DNA of 46,630 nt from Stenocarpella maydis (taxonomy: Eukaryota; Ascomycota; Sordariomycetes; Diaporthales; Diaporthaceae), in NCBI GenBank assembly GCA_002270565.1, contig NQMI01000082.1, positions 164,937-211,566 of the forward strand, written 5' to 3'. Both the position numbers and the translations under genes were made by a program. Of the stretch, positions 11,442-22,213 are shown piece after piece. The notes under the pieces are model-generated. The model was not told the DNA's origin. It was given only the letters and a program-made list of their open reading frames with translations, and made no database searches. Positions within the stretch are counted from its first letter, which is position 1; every line of letters starts with the position of its first letter.

Positions 11442-12776
11442 ACATGTTAGCTAGGGCGCCCGCGCCGAAAGGAGTGTACCTGAAAGCATCCAGCCCTTGG
11501 CAATCCTACCAGATCCGATATTGAAACCTGCCAGGACCAGCACAGCTTGGACCATTGTGGTGCTAGGTGAATCGAACTTGTCCAATTTCACGATCGCTTC
11601 CGAGTGCTCTGCAAATGCCACAGCCTTGCCTCTGATCTCAGGCTCTGAGGACATCAGCGCTCCAATTGAACAACAAGCATATACTAGAGGGGCGAAACCA
11701 AATTCAGTCCCGGTAGAACCTTCTTCAAACATCTGCAAGAAGTACTCGCGGTCGATAAACATGAAATGTGTGTATTGCCATCTGAAGAAAAGCCCGATGC
11801 AGAGCCGCACGGTAGGGGTGTGCAACTCGCTGACATCATGCGTGAAGGGTGAGGAAACGGCGGATAAGGCTATTGGACTTGGTGGCTCGATGAGACTGCT
11901 GTTGAAGATACTTGTCGGGCCATGGTACGTTAATGCACCTAGAAAGAATCAGATGTCAGATGTTGGCCCAACTGGATTGAAAGTGTGGATTATTGGGATA
12001 CCTTGATCAGTCTCATGTAGTGTTGCCTTCCTCATAGCATCGCTCAGTGCAATCTCATCTGTGTCTGGATCGGGCGCAGCCTCGGGGACAAAGGGCTGCG
12101 TGTGATCCTGGAGCGTAACGTACTCCAAGATTTCATCCCGCTCATCATTTGAAGCCGCCTTTAGTTTCCCGATGACAGCCTCAAGTGTTGTTATTCTTGT
12201 TTCCAGAGCGGCTATGTATTCTCGAGACATTGGGGTCCGTTTGAAGTCGTCTTCTCGGAATTCACATCGTACTTTTGCTGCAGCGCCTCTAGAGCAGGGG
12301 TATATTCTCGTGCATTTTATCTGTACGGGGATACATTTCAGTTCACATCCTCTGGGCTGCAGGTGCGTAGTTACAGGGAGGGCTCGAAGAGTCCATATGT
12401 GGCTTGGCGCACCTTTCGCTTCTGGCATCGCTTGCATCTTGTTCAGATTAGCACATGAAACAGCCAGAATTAGGAAGAATCTTGTGAGACAGGAACTCAC
12501 GATATGCGTCTTAAGTAGGCAGCATAGGTGGTCTCCATCTTGAGTCTATCACGCGTAGACAGGTAAATCAAGGGCGGGCCCTGAGAGGGTTACCGAGAAC
12601 TTCAATTAACTATTTCAATAACCCTCCTTTAAAGTGATCCTTTATATGTGTTTCCTTCTGGGCTATTAACTAGCTATCAGTCGTGGCTATTTCCCGAGCA
12701 AATAATCACAGAGTAAACACGATTAATTATTAGGCAAACCTTTGGGGGCGGACTTTATTATCCCAGCCATTGATGT
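11442..12776. other. Inferred inverted segment (~1.33 kb) with microhomology at its breakpoints
   Basis: This block holds the 5' half of a zinc-cluster transcription-factor gene on the minus strand, while its 3' half follows on the plus strand. Turning the block round would restore one gene. The left breakpoint falls near 11441-11446 and the right near 12772-12776. Both contain ATGT when read in gene orientation. Joining there gives a 50-nt intron with gtacac at the 5' end, gctaac as branch site and ccacag at the 3' end. No long inverted repeats were seen at the ends. Positions 12539-12776, AT-rich, would be the gene's original promoter. The event is inferred; an assembly error or a polymorphic inversion gives the same picture. 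Confidence 0.75.
11480..12538 (-). pseudogene. Zn2Cys6 transcription factor, 5' half (inverted, separated from its 3' half)
   Basis: Four exons on the minus strand: 12501-12538, 12413-12437, 12002-12320 and 11480-11938. Introns are 63, 92 and 63 nt. The protein starts METTYAAYLRRISCKRCQKR. The zinc cluster spans exons 2 and 3 (CKRCQKRKIKC, then TRIYPCSRG...VRC). The fifth Cys is replaced by Gly (codon GGC at 12285-12287), so one zinc ligand is missing. A short coiled-coil linker follows (REYIAALETRITTLEAVI), then the start of the fungal-specific middle homology region (YHGPTSIF, FFRWQYTHFMFIDREYF). The frame ends at residue 280 plus one base, at a splice donor (gtacac from 11479) whose acceptor is now on the opposite strand at 12788. 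Unspliced, translation stops soon after LLSARAP. It resembles NirA/NIT-4-like regulators in general layout, but the target pathway is unknown. Confidence 0.8.
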
Positions 12777-12788
12777 GGCTCACCACAG

Positions 12789-14363
12789 GACTCTCCTTCC
12801 GTATGGGACAGGAGCTGGGCTTCCAGCGCGATCATTCTCACTGGGCCCCTGCACGCAACCCAGATAACACACCATCTTCCTACTTCAAAATTCAACATTG
12901 GCGGAAGCTATACTGGGGCTCATTCCTGGTAGACAAGTGGGTGCCGGTATGTATCGGAGATCTTGAATTGTAATATCTAACATCGGTGTCTAGGATAGTC
13001 AGTATTTTCCTCGGCCGCCCAACATTTATGCAAGACAACGATGCAGACGTTGATATCACCGAACCTCCACCGTTCGTCTCTCTCAAGCACCGTGATACCG
13101 TCACATCTGACAGTCACTAACAGGGACGACCCAACCGTTTGGGAAGACTGGCTGCGCTCTCATGACCTCGACTTTCTGCAAACAGGCAGACCGGTCGGTC
13201 CAAATCCAGCGTCATTACTGCATCGGCAAGTTGAGCTAGGGCGCATCATCCACGACATCCTCGCCCTGACGTTTGTACCCAAACAAACTGGGCAATCCAA
13301 GGTCAGACGCTGGACAAACGTCCTGCTCAACAAGCTTAATTCCAGGCTTGTGGCGTGGCATGAGGCATTGCCCCGCGATATGAGGTGGAAGAGATGGTTC
13401 ACAGCCAAGGACAATCTGCTGCCAGAAATTTGCATGCTACAGTATGGTGGCCAACTGCCCTTTCTTATTGTCTAGTACTGACTTCCTTTGGAAAGCACAC
13501 TGTATCATAGCACTCGTGTCTGCCTCAATCTACCTTTCGTCGCATCGTCAATAGAGCGCGAGCCCAGTGCCCTGGGCACCCAGCTAGGCGACCACGAAGG
13601 CTCGGGCGATCCCAACGCCACCAGAATGCGCTATCATGCCGAGTCGGCCAAAATATGCAGATTGTCCTCCGAGATCCTAATAGACATCTTGCATCGCTTC
13701 AGAGCACAGTACACTCTTATCAACTCACCAATTAGCCTGGTATATGGCGCTATTGTTGCAATTAACGCAATCCTCGTAACGTCGAGGCACAATAACTTAA
13801 AGGGACCCTCCTTTCAGGTCAAGGACACTGCCCTGCCGGCACTAGACAGCTACCTGGAAGAGCTGAGTGTACCGTGGGCCCTCGCTGGTGAAGCAAGACT
13901 TAAGTTTAAGCACGCTCTCAGTATGTGGTACCGTGAGAATCCAGCAGGGAAGGGACAAACATCCCTAAGTGAACAATGTGTCACCAGTTCGAGGCAGCCA
14001 GCCACGGGGCCAGCCACGGGCGAGGAGATGGGGATCATGGACTTCCACCATTTTTCCCCAGCCCTCTCGTTCACAGCACAAGACCAGGATCAACATCAGG
14101 AACAGCAACAAGGCTGGCTCCAGGAAAACCACCACGGGCATATGCAACCACTGCCGGAGCAGACCTATGCCAGCACCGGGACCGGGCCCTCACTAGACAT
14201 CAACTTTGAGGGCCCCGTAACATTCGCTTGGGACTCAATGAGTATGCTGGATGGCGAGGGGGTGCCATGGGCTACTATCGGAGGTGATTTCCAGGCCGAG
14301 ATCGATCTAGAGTTTGACACGAGTGAGCTCGCGTGGATGACGCAGGAGCAGGAGCCGAACTAG
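12789..14363 (+). pseudogene. Zn2Cys6 transcription factor, 3' half (middle homology region and C-terminus)
   Basis: Four exons: 12789-12936, 12994-13071, 13124-13441 and 13496-14363. Introns are 57, 52 and 54 nt with usable branch sites (tctaac, cactaac, tactgac). The first exon opens with two bases that complete a split codon and reads GLSFRMGQELGFQ. The text then runs through KIVSIFLGRP and HSTRVCLNLPF, which is the fungal_trans middle homology region. A Gln- and Glu-rich, probably activating tail ends in MTQEQEPN. Added to the minus-strand half, the exons sum to 2253 nt, exactly 751 codons with the stop, so the two halves belong to one former gene. No start codon, DNA-binding domain or obvious promoter of its own is present. 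A truncated product from an internal Met cannot be excluded. Confidence 0.8.
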
Positions 14364-15161
14364 ATTGACAGGAAATAGGATGACAAATTTGCGAGGCAAA
14401 TCAAATTAAACAAGTTTCATTTCCTCCACCCCCCCCCCCTCTTTTTTTATATATATATAAGATACGAATTGTCGGGCAAGGCCTCTGGCACAGCCGTCAT
14501 GGTCATGCCTAACTACAAGTCCGTTTTCAGCCAAAGAAGAGACCAGCAGCAGAGAATAACTCCCCCTTCGGTAGCGCAAGCGCAGGTTCTTGTGGCTTTG
14601 GAACGGCCATTGAGTCTATGGAACTTTTGGTCTTCGTCCGTCTTCTCAGTTTCTCCGCGATGTGATACTTGACGGGTAGGCCATGCTAAGTCTGTTGCCC
14701 GTAGAAAAAGATTCACAGCTTAACAATCTTGGTGAGCTCACATTTCATCCCTAAAGCCGAGCCGTGCTTATATTTGCTCAATAGTTTAAGCCATGAGCCA
14801 TCGATCAATGATAGGCTGATCGTAGGTGACGCGAAGCTTAGTTCATAAGTTTTTCTGGTTAGCAGCCAAGGCCGTCATTGGAATTTTGTCTTTATGCTCA
14901 AACAATTGTCACGTAAATACCAGTTGAGGTGTAAAAGCCAACGGGAACGCTTCCTACATAATTTGAACAATTTGGCACGAATCTATTATATAAATTATTT
15001 GCAGTGAACCAATCACAACATTCTTTGGCAGTACATAGGGAACTCAATGCCTATACGCTGATGTACAATCTGTATTCATTAACCTTTTAGAAATGTACTG
15101 CTATCAAATATAGGTACAAGATGAGGCGACCAAAAACAGTCTCTCTTTTTTTTTGCTTGAC
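14364..15161. other. Intergenic between transcription-factor 3' half and aminopeptidase 3' end
   Basis: About 0.8 kb, AT-rich, with no defensible coding frame. It should contain the 3' ends of both flanking genes. A C-run/T-run/(TA)n simple-sequence tract lies at 14428-14460. Confidence 0.5.
14428..14460. repeat. Low-complexity tract: poly-C, poly-T, (TA)n
   Basis: A run of C is followed by a T run and about five TA units, just downstream of the transcription-factor 3' half. Slippage-prone simple sequence; assembly may be inexact here. Confidence 0.85.
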
Positions 15162-17005
15162 CTATTTTTCGGCTGGCTCTTCATGCTTGTGGTGGCATCC
15201 CGAGGCCTTGGTCTTGGGGCTATACGCATCACGGCGCTCAATACGAGCGCTGCGGGGAGGTAGAGAGTCAAAAGATGTTGCATACGTCGCAACCGAGTGA
15301 GCAATGGCGCGGCTGTTGACCAAGAACGCCTCCAGGTTGAGATTGTCAACTGTGTCGCCGACCCTGTGGTAGTTCTCGTCAAAGGCGACGCCAGCCTTGC
15401 CGCCGTACAGCGCGGCCTGAGCCTCGGTCTTGATCTGTTCGGCGCCGGTGAAGAGACCGCCTGCCGCGACGCCAACAGCCAGGAAAGGCCCGTAGTCGGA
15501 GCGGCCATTGAACTCGGTTGGCTCGGACGGGAGGCCCTTACTCTCGAAGAAGTCCTCGAACAAGGCCTCGGCCTCGGCGGAGCCAGGGGGACCGCTGATG
15601 TTGAAGGCTGACCCGTCGCCATCATAAATGGAGAGCTTGTAGTTTGGAGAGGCGATCATATCGAAGTTGAGGTAAAGACGGATCTTGTCGAGGTCTTCGG
15701 GAGTCGACTGGTTGACGTAGTACTCGGAGCCTAGGAGACCGAACTCCTCGGCCGACCACCAGGCGAAGCGGACTGCGTTGGTAACTTCGTACTTAGCGAG
15801 CTGCAGAGCAACCTCGAGGATGCCCACCGTTCCAGAGCCGTCATCGTTAATCCCGGGCCCGGCCTCAACGGAGTCAGCATGTGCGCCGATGAAAATAACA
15901 TTATCTGGGTCACCAGACTTGGTCTGGGCGATGACGTTCATGCTAGTGACAACAGATCAGCGGTATGCTCATCAATGGAATATGTGAGGACAACTGACGT
16001 GACACGATCCTCGATTATGGAGTTCACGTTCAGATTACCAATAACCTCGCCTGCAGCAAGAAGCGATAGCAGAGACTGGCCAGCGGCTTGCGGAATGGCA
16101 GCGGTAGGAGGATATGGCCCTTCTGGTCGACTCGGTGCTCCAAGTGTGCCACTCAGCGCCCCTGCGACATTGTTGTAGATGACCGCTCCAGCAGCACCAG
16201 CGGCTCCGGCGAGCGCGGACTTGAGACCAAAGTCACAGGTTCCGCGGGAGATCAGAGCGATGGCACCGGTAACTTCAGCTGGGAAGTCGGTCTAGCATCA
16301 CATCGTCAGTGTGAAGGCACGGACACACAAGATTATAAACTCTCTCTCTATGATGGACAACTTACAGCATTGCAACCGAGATTCGAGACAGCCACAAATG
16401 GAGCCTCGACCTGCCCGTTAGGGGCATATGTCATCAAGCTTGCGTTTTGCGACTGGCTGTTGACCACCAAGGAGGCGCTTCCACCCGAATACGTCTCAAT
16501 GAAAGGCTGGTACTCGACATCGTAGTACTCCTCCAGCTGTGATACAAGCTGGTAGAGGTATAGAGCCGTGAAGTTGTGGCCCGGGCTGCCGAAGACTCGG
16601 TTACGGCCGGTGGTCTGGTAGGCTATGGCCTGAAGGTGTTCGGCACGCTTGAGCAGAGCTGCAGACGTGATGTCATTTTGAAGAGCATCCTTTGCAACAT
16701 CTGTTAGTATCTGTGCTGTCTTTGTCAATCAAGTCTTCCCCACTTATGCAACTCACCGATGTTACTGGAGTCCTCGTTGCTGGCTCAATGTTACCCTGCA
16801 GTGACAAGGCAGTGCCAATCACCTCTGGTAACGGGCCCCAGTTCTCAACGTCGGGTTTCCAATCAGGCGCGAAGACAGCTGGCCCTCGACGTTGCAGGTG
16901 GGAAGACACAGGTTCCACGGCATGCACGTGGCCTGCAGGAGTCGAGGCTTCGGCCAGTGCCACGAGGGCTGCCAGGGGCGCGACAGCTTTCAGGGACCAA
17001 GTCAT
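15162..17005 (-). CDS. Secreted or vacuolar M28 aminopeptidase (leucine aminopeptidase 2/aminopeptidase Y-like)
   Basis: Four exons (16757-17005, 16366-16710, 15999-16291, 15162-15942) give 555 aa. Introns are 46, 74 and 56 nt. A signal peptide is clear (MTWSLKAVAPLAALVALAEA). A PA domain insert covers roughly 170-290 (VSNLGCNATDFPAEVTGAIA, SRGTCDFGLKSALAGAAGA). The M28 zinc peptidase domain carries all expected residues: H317 and D319 (GAHADS), bridging D329 (NDDGSG), catalytic E361 and ligand E362 (WWSAEEFG), D390 (NFDMIASPN) and H488 (ENYHRVGDT). It should release N-terminal amino acids from peptides outside the cell or in the vacuole. The C-terminal tail after about residue 510 is basic and His-rich (SGCHHKHEEPAEK) and looks dispensable. 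Intron 1 is short; an alternative acceptor 10 nt downstream would break the frame. Confidence 0.92.
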
Positions 17006-19405
17006 GTTTGATACTCCTACAGGACTACAAAGGAGGGAATGGGTGCAGGAAGAAGAACCTTGATGGCACGTCTCTCCAACCCCATTACCGTAGGCTTCTT
17101 ATACCAAGTGCTGTAATCTAGCTGCAACGCCGCGTACACCTTCCGTTCCAGCCCCTCATTTCCAATAGAGCCCCAAAGAGGAAAAAGCAGCATCTTGGCG
17201 GTGATGATTCGATTGCGCGATCCGAAGGTATACACTACATGCGCAGCAAGAGACGATGCCCAAAGTGGCAGGCGACAATAGCTGGGGCCGTATTTCCAAC
17301 AGGCCAAGAGAACCAAGACAGAGCCAAGTGCGGGTCAAGGCCTTGGTAATGTGGAGTGATGTCGTCCACTGATTAGTTCTATCCGCCACCTACTTAACTT
17401 GTCATCTGCCCAAGCACGCCAAACTTGCGCCGCTTTACGAGTCTGTTCTACGATAATATTTACCCTAGTGTAGCCTCATTCCAACGCTGACGAGGGTGGC
17501 GAATGCCCTTCGCGAGTCCTCACAGGACGTCAAATACCAAGCTCGGTTGTTTTTGCGTGATAAAAAAAAAGGACTTTAAGTTCGGAGATGACGGGAAATT
17601 CTCAATTAATTTAAGTTCTCGACGTCCATTTCGCGCACCACCTTACCTCCCGCATTGTGATTAGTTACTGCCAACCACACTTTCAAGCCGGATGCCTCTC
17701 CAACTACTGGAAACGCAAAAGACAGCGGTCTGTGTGGAACTAATGACTTTCAGATCACGAAACTGGAGTAGTATGCTTGACACTAGCCCGGCCCAGTCAA
17801 GCCGCTTTGACAAAAATAGTACGGAATTGAAGTTGACTTGGAGCGTTTATGACTATATGAAGTGAAAGTCGCAGCTCTCTCGTTTTTGGGGGAAAAGATA
17901 GGCCCGGGGGTTGTGATCGGCCTGGTTCAAATCTGGGGCCTCGGCAACCAAGGCTTTGCCAAGTTTCTTGGAGGAACTCTCTCAATCTTGATTCATTGAT
18001 GTACCGATTCAGGTATAATAGATGGGTCTCAATCGTCGCTGCGTATCAAGCGGACTCCGATGCAAATGACTCCAATGGCAGTGACTCTTCAAACATCCAA
18101 AACTTCGTGTCACTGGGGAACAGCACGACGACGAAGGATAAACCTGTCCCCACACAGAGTAGATGGTTGGTAAATTCATGTGTGCAGATGTCATCAACTC
18201 CCAGTCTTCAATATGCATGTAGAACTCACATAAAAGTAACAGCCAAAATGGACATCTACAAGTTCTCCTCAAACATAAACACGAGATTGCTACAGTGACT
18301 GCTGCACTAGGTTTGCACGCAATCGGCCATAAACGCAATATATCTCTATTCCCACAGGCCAATACATAATTACAACTTGGCCATAGCTTCAGAATGCAGG
18401 CAAGTACTCCGATTTGGTGCAGTTACACCCCTCATATCATGGTACAAAGACCGCGCAAATCCCCGCTACTTACGACCAAAGATGATTAGCTGGAAATCTC
18501 TCACCGCCGTTGAGGTCGCCCTCCAGGCCGCAAGGCTGGCTGCTCGATGTTACCAGTCGGATAATGTTGCGACACCTGACTGGCCGATGTCCGCGAATCC
18601 ATGCCTAGGTAGCCTGACGGAAATTTTCTACGCCCAACTTTTGCTCTTCTTGTTCCTTCTCTTGGAATACCGATACATTCTCAGGCGTGGCCATTTGATC
18701 CTTGGGGGTTTGTACTGTGGCGGATATGCTTGAGGTGGGTACTTTCATCGTGCACGCCTGGATTGGGAACGTCTCCAACATCCTGCACCGCGGGACCGAA
18801 TTGCGAAGCAACTGATCATTTCTGAACCGCTTCTCCCCAGAATAGTCGTGTACGTACACCTCGTTCCTCGAAAATTTCAAAGAGGTGGGGGGGGGGCATC
18901 GTAAGGAAGATATACGAAGCATAAAACGAGTAACTGCAGCAAAGAGTTCTGAAGTGTACTGCCTCCCAACCGTCCAGTCAAAAGGAGAAGAAAGGAAGAC
19001 AACTTCTAGAACGGGATAGATAAATAGCTGATGATAAATAAAAGATTGTTTGAATTAATACATACTCAGCATTTGAAAATTCTCTGCATATAAAAAAAGA
19101 GCAAGAGGAAAAGAACTCTAAGTGCCTAGTAGCTTTTTCTAAGGGCTTCGTCTTTGTACCCTGCAACCATTTCGACCAACGTGAAAACGTACTCCAGCAT
19201 GTTACCGGGCAGTCTGCTAGTCTGGGATGTGTGGCCATTATCACTGCACCCCAAAGAAGATAGCTTCCCCTTGGATGGTGATGCTTGGTTAATTCCTAGC
19301 TATATTTACCGATGATTACCCAGAATTATTTCTGCGGAGCAACTCGAAAGAATGAAACAAATTCGCCGCACCTACTTTACCGTCTCTCTCCATAGTGCGA
19401 ATGAC
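17006..19405. other. Intergenic, no gene recognised
   Basis: About 2.4 kb. Several short frames exist on both strands but none shows a family motif, consistent codon bias or convincing splice pattern. The left end should include the aminopeptidase promoter (its gene reads leftward) and the right end the terminator of the 195-aa secreted-protein gene. No repeats with clear ends are visible. Confidence 0.5.
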
Positions 19406-20115
19406 TTACTCGTCGCTAGGATACTCGACGTTGGGTGGGTTGACCATCGTCACTGTGATGAGCTCCGCATCCGTCTCGCCAGCTCCTGTGGCGTTCCAGC
19501 CGACGCTCCACAGGCCGTCGACGCTGGTCTGCAGGGCGTACCACTCGGTGTAGAGTGAGCCGCCAATATTGATCATGGCTGTTGTGCTGTAGAAGGCGAA
19601 ACCCGTCGTGAATATACTGCCCTGGGTGGTGTTGCTAATGCCCGACTTGTAGAAACCGACGGGTCCGAAGGTGGTGGGGACATAGAGGAGGGACTCCGCC
19701 CAGGTGTTGTTACTGATGGTCAGCGGGCTGGCCAGCCACTGGGTCGCGTTATCTGTGCCTTGGGCTGTCATGATGTGTCAGCGGTGGCCACCAGGTGCGT
19801 GGTGTACTCGTCGGGTAAACTTACTGAAGGTGACATATTTGTCGGTGTAGTTGACCTTGGCAGGGTTGGCGATGTAGGCAAATCCTGAGGACCATGCGTC
19901 AGCCTTGTTGTTTCTAAAATGTCTCAAAAGCCAATGCAAGCTTTACCGTCATTGTAGAAGATCGGATAGCCGCCAATAGCGCTATCAGTGTGGGATCCGT
20001 AGGCGAAGAGGCTGAAATTGCTAGTGGCGGCGCGGCTCTGCAAAGAACTTGGACGAGCTGTCGCGCCGACAATCGTGGTGGACAAGGCCATGATGGCTGC
20101 GATGATCTTGGACAT
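19406..20115 (-). CDS. Small secreted protein, cysteine-free and N-glycosylation-rich, unknown function
   Basis: Three exons (19947-20115, 19825-19884, 19406-19764) give 195 aa. Introns are 62 and 60 nt, both with gctgac branch sites. The first ATG gives a signal peptide (MSKIIAAIMALSTTIVGATA). After a likely propeptide ending near LQSR, the mature chain is beta-prone, rich in Gly, Thr, Tyr and Trp, and contains no Cys at all. It has six N-X-S/T sequons (NFS, NYT, NAT, NNT, NTT, NAT). The absence of cysteines is unusual for small secreted fungal proteins, which often rely on disulfides. I do not recognise the family. Candidate roles such as a cell-surface or plant-interaction protein are inference only. 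An upstream in-frame ATG at 20184 would bury the signal peptide and is less likely. Confidence 0.75.
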
Positions 20116-20908
20116 TGTGGCAACATGAAAATGAGCGAGGGAATGAGAGAATTGGGCTGCTTCCAGTATTTCTGCTGCCGCCAAAATTCGCGGTTTGCAA
20201 ACGAGCGTTTATGAAGAGAGTGTGAAGGGAAATCGAGCACTAAAAAGGATTGGGGTTGACAAATAGGTGGAACTACGGACGTTAGTGACTGACATGGATC
20301 AGACTGTCGGGCTTTGTAAGGCGTCTCCTGAACTCATATATCTAGCGGACAATATGCAACTGCAAAGCCTCACTGTCTTGCACGGCTTCCGTGGTTACTT
20401 CAGCTGCTAGTTCCATGCCTCCCACATATTGGCAGGTAATGCCCGAGGTCCGACCCGTCAATGAGAGGGGGTAAAATTTTGTAATCTGCCCCCATAGGAG
20501 ATCAGAACACGGATCCATGGGGGATGACGCCCAATGGCTGAGCAGTCGCAAGCACAACGCGCAAGCGTCCCACGCAGATCTCTTCGCAATCCTTCCAGGA
20601 GCAACGCTAGAAAAGAGATGGGGTTATGCTTGACCGGTCGGAGCCTCGCCTTAACGGGTAAATTATCTATAACAGGACGACAGGTACAGGATGTTTCCTT
20701 GAAAATCTGAGGTGATACCCAGTCGGTGAAATAGGGGGTGTTGCGACGGGGCGAAAGGATTCCAGCACTTTTATGTAAAGCTCAATGTGTATACCTAGTT
20801 ACTTAAGTCCGTCGCACATCATCCTGTGCTGCGCATACAGCCTCTATTACGAAGATCAGCACCTCGTGGTCTGTTGTTTCAAGGCTAGTCTTCATTCTGC
20901 TTGGTAGA

Positions 20909-20926
20909 TGTGCCACACGTGGCACA
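20909..20926. promoter_or_regulatory. Palindrome TGTGCCAC-AC-GTGGCACA
   Basis: Eight-base arms are perfectly complementary around a two-base centre, containing an E-box-like CACGTGG core. Immediately downstream (20943-20972) a unit like TCAGAGTCYAAC occurs twice. Position between two divergent promoters suggests a protein-binding site; this is inference. Confidence 0.35.
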
Positions 20927-22040
20927 GTTTTGGGGTCCAACATCAGAGTCTAACCTCAGAGTCCAACACGTGAATGAAATCCTGTCAGCATGGATCGAAG
21001 GACCAAGATTCGGCCATCGGAACCTGAGCTGGATTGCCGTGGCGACCTACAGCTTGAGCCCCCGATGAAAGTTTATACTGTAAGTTGCAGCCTCCTGAGG
21101 TAGGACGGTGCTGCCATGAGAGCATTGAAAATTAGGACTGGAAGAAAAGTGCATCCTTCCCGTGCTTTCCGAGCAGGCTGCCTTAGGTATTTTGAGTTGA
21201 CGGATACGAGGTTGGCGTTATCCGCCATCTGGTGCTGCCAACGGGGCCTGTATAGATTTTCGGCACTATGTGAGGCTACCTCCTTCCATTGTTTTATTTC
21301 CATGGAAGAAAAGTCGGATAGAGGCAGGGAGACATGTTGCATGTCGCTCTGAGGTTCGTCTCTTCTCAACTGTTTCGACCACCGGCGAATCCTACTTAAG
21401 TAGGTACACAGGTAGTCAAACCATCCCCCATCCCCGACGCCTTGAGTCCTGCATCTCCCTGCCGGGCCAGGATTCGTGCGCATAGAGTGGATGAATCTAT
21501 GGAAAGCCACTCCAGGGTTGAACCACAATATTATGCACCGATACTTCTCATCTAGTATGACCGTCGAGGACAATGATAGTGTTGCAGGATGAGGTTTCTC
21601 GTTCCCCGTTCATAGTTCAATTTTAGGACATTCGGGGCATAAGCGCGAAGGCAACCCCGAGACTACGGGAATCCGACGCCAAAACATACGACCGAGGATT
21701 CACCATTGAAAATAAGCAGTGCGGCGGTGCTAGTTAGTTATGCAAGGCTTAGTTAGTCCCGCCATTTACATCGGCATGTGGTGGGTGATCCATCCACTAT
21801 GGTCGAGCCCAGAGAACCTTATCATGCGATCCCATTGGTAACGAGAGATTAAGCCTCAATTCTTACAGCAGTCCCAAACCTCATGCACTTGTGTTGCGAC
21901 TATTAGCTGCACCCACCTCCAGTTCCCGATGATGGTTCGGACAAGAATAGCAAGTCAGGATCAGGAATAAACTTTCAGGCAGATGTGTAGGCCGAGTATA
22001 GCGCCTAGCAGCATTGCAGTGGTTTACGAGGTTGGTAGGA

Positions 22041-22047
22041 TATATAT
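22041..22047 (+). promoter_or_regulatory. Probable TATA box of the laccase gene
   Basis: TATATAT lies 167 nt before the laccase ATG. The interval is strongly C/T-rich, a common feature around transcription starts of well-expressed fungal genes. Confidence 0.45.
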
Positions 22048-22213
22048 CTAGTTATTTAATTCCGACAGAAATTCTAGCTTCATCATCGCCACCATCACCG
22101 CTTTTCAGCACCATCCTCATTCTCTGTGACTTTCCATTCTCTCCTTCCCTTCCTCCCAATTATCTCTATTCTCTCTAACCTTCAAACGCTGTTTTCCTGT
22201 CTCTCATTGTAAA

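Larger units (their letters stand above)
20116..22213. other. Intergenic between divergent secreted-protein and laccase genes
   Basis: About 2.1 kb separating two divergently transcribed secreted-protein genes, so it should contain both promoters. No coding frame is convincing. It holds a near-perfect palindrome at 20909-20926 followed by a short direct repeat, a TATA-like element at 22041-22047 and a pyrimidine-rich leader at about 22100-22210 before the laccase start. Confidence 0.55.

Noticed and set aside
11442..14363. Two independent, divergently transcribed transcription-factor genes
   Set aside because: Each half lacks what the other has, the homology blocks abut exactly, and the split codon and total length fit a single gene.
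16701..16710. Alternative acceptor atactaacag for aminopeptidase intron 1
   Set aside because: Using it shifts the frame; the acceptor ending at 16711 keeps phase 0 and reads ILTDVAKDALQ.
17934..17943. tRNA B-box-like GGTTCAAATC
   Set aside because: No A box at proper distance, the T-stem pairs only with G-T wobbles, and no acceptor stem can be closed.
21073..21573. 166-codon reverse-strand frame upstream of the laccase
   Set aside because: No motif, no codon bias, unsupported start, and it lies where the divergent promoters should be.
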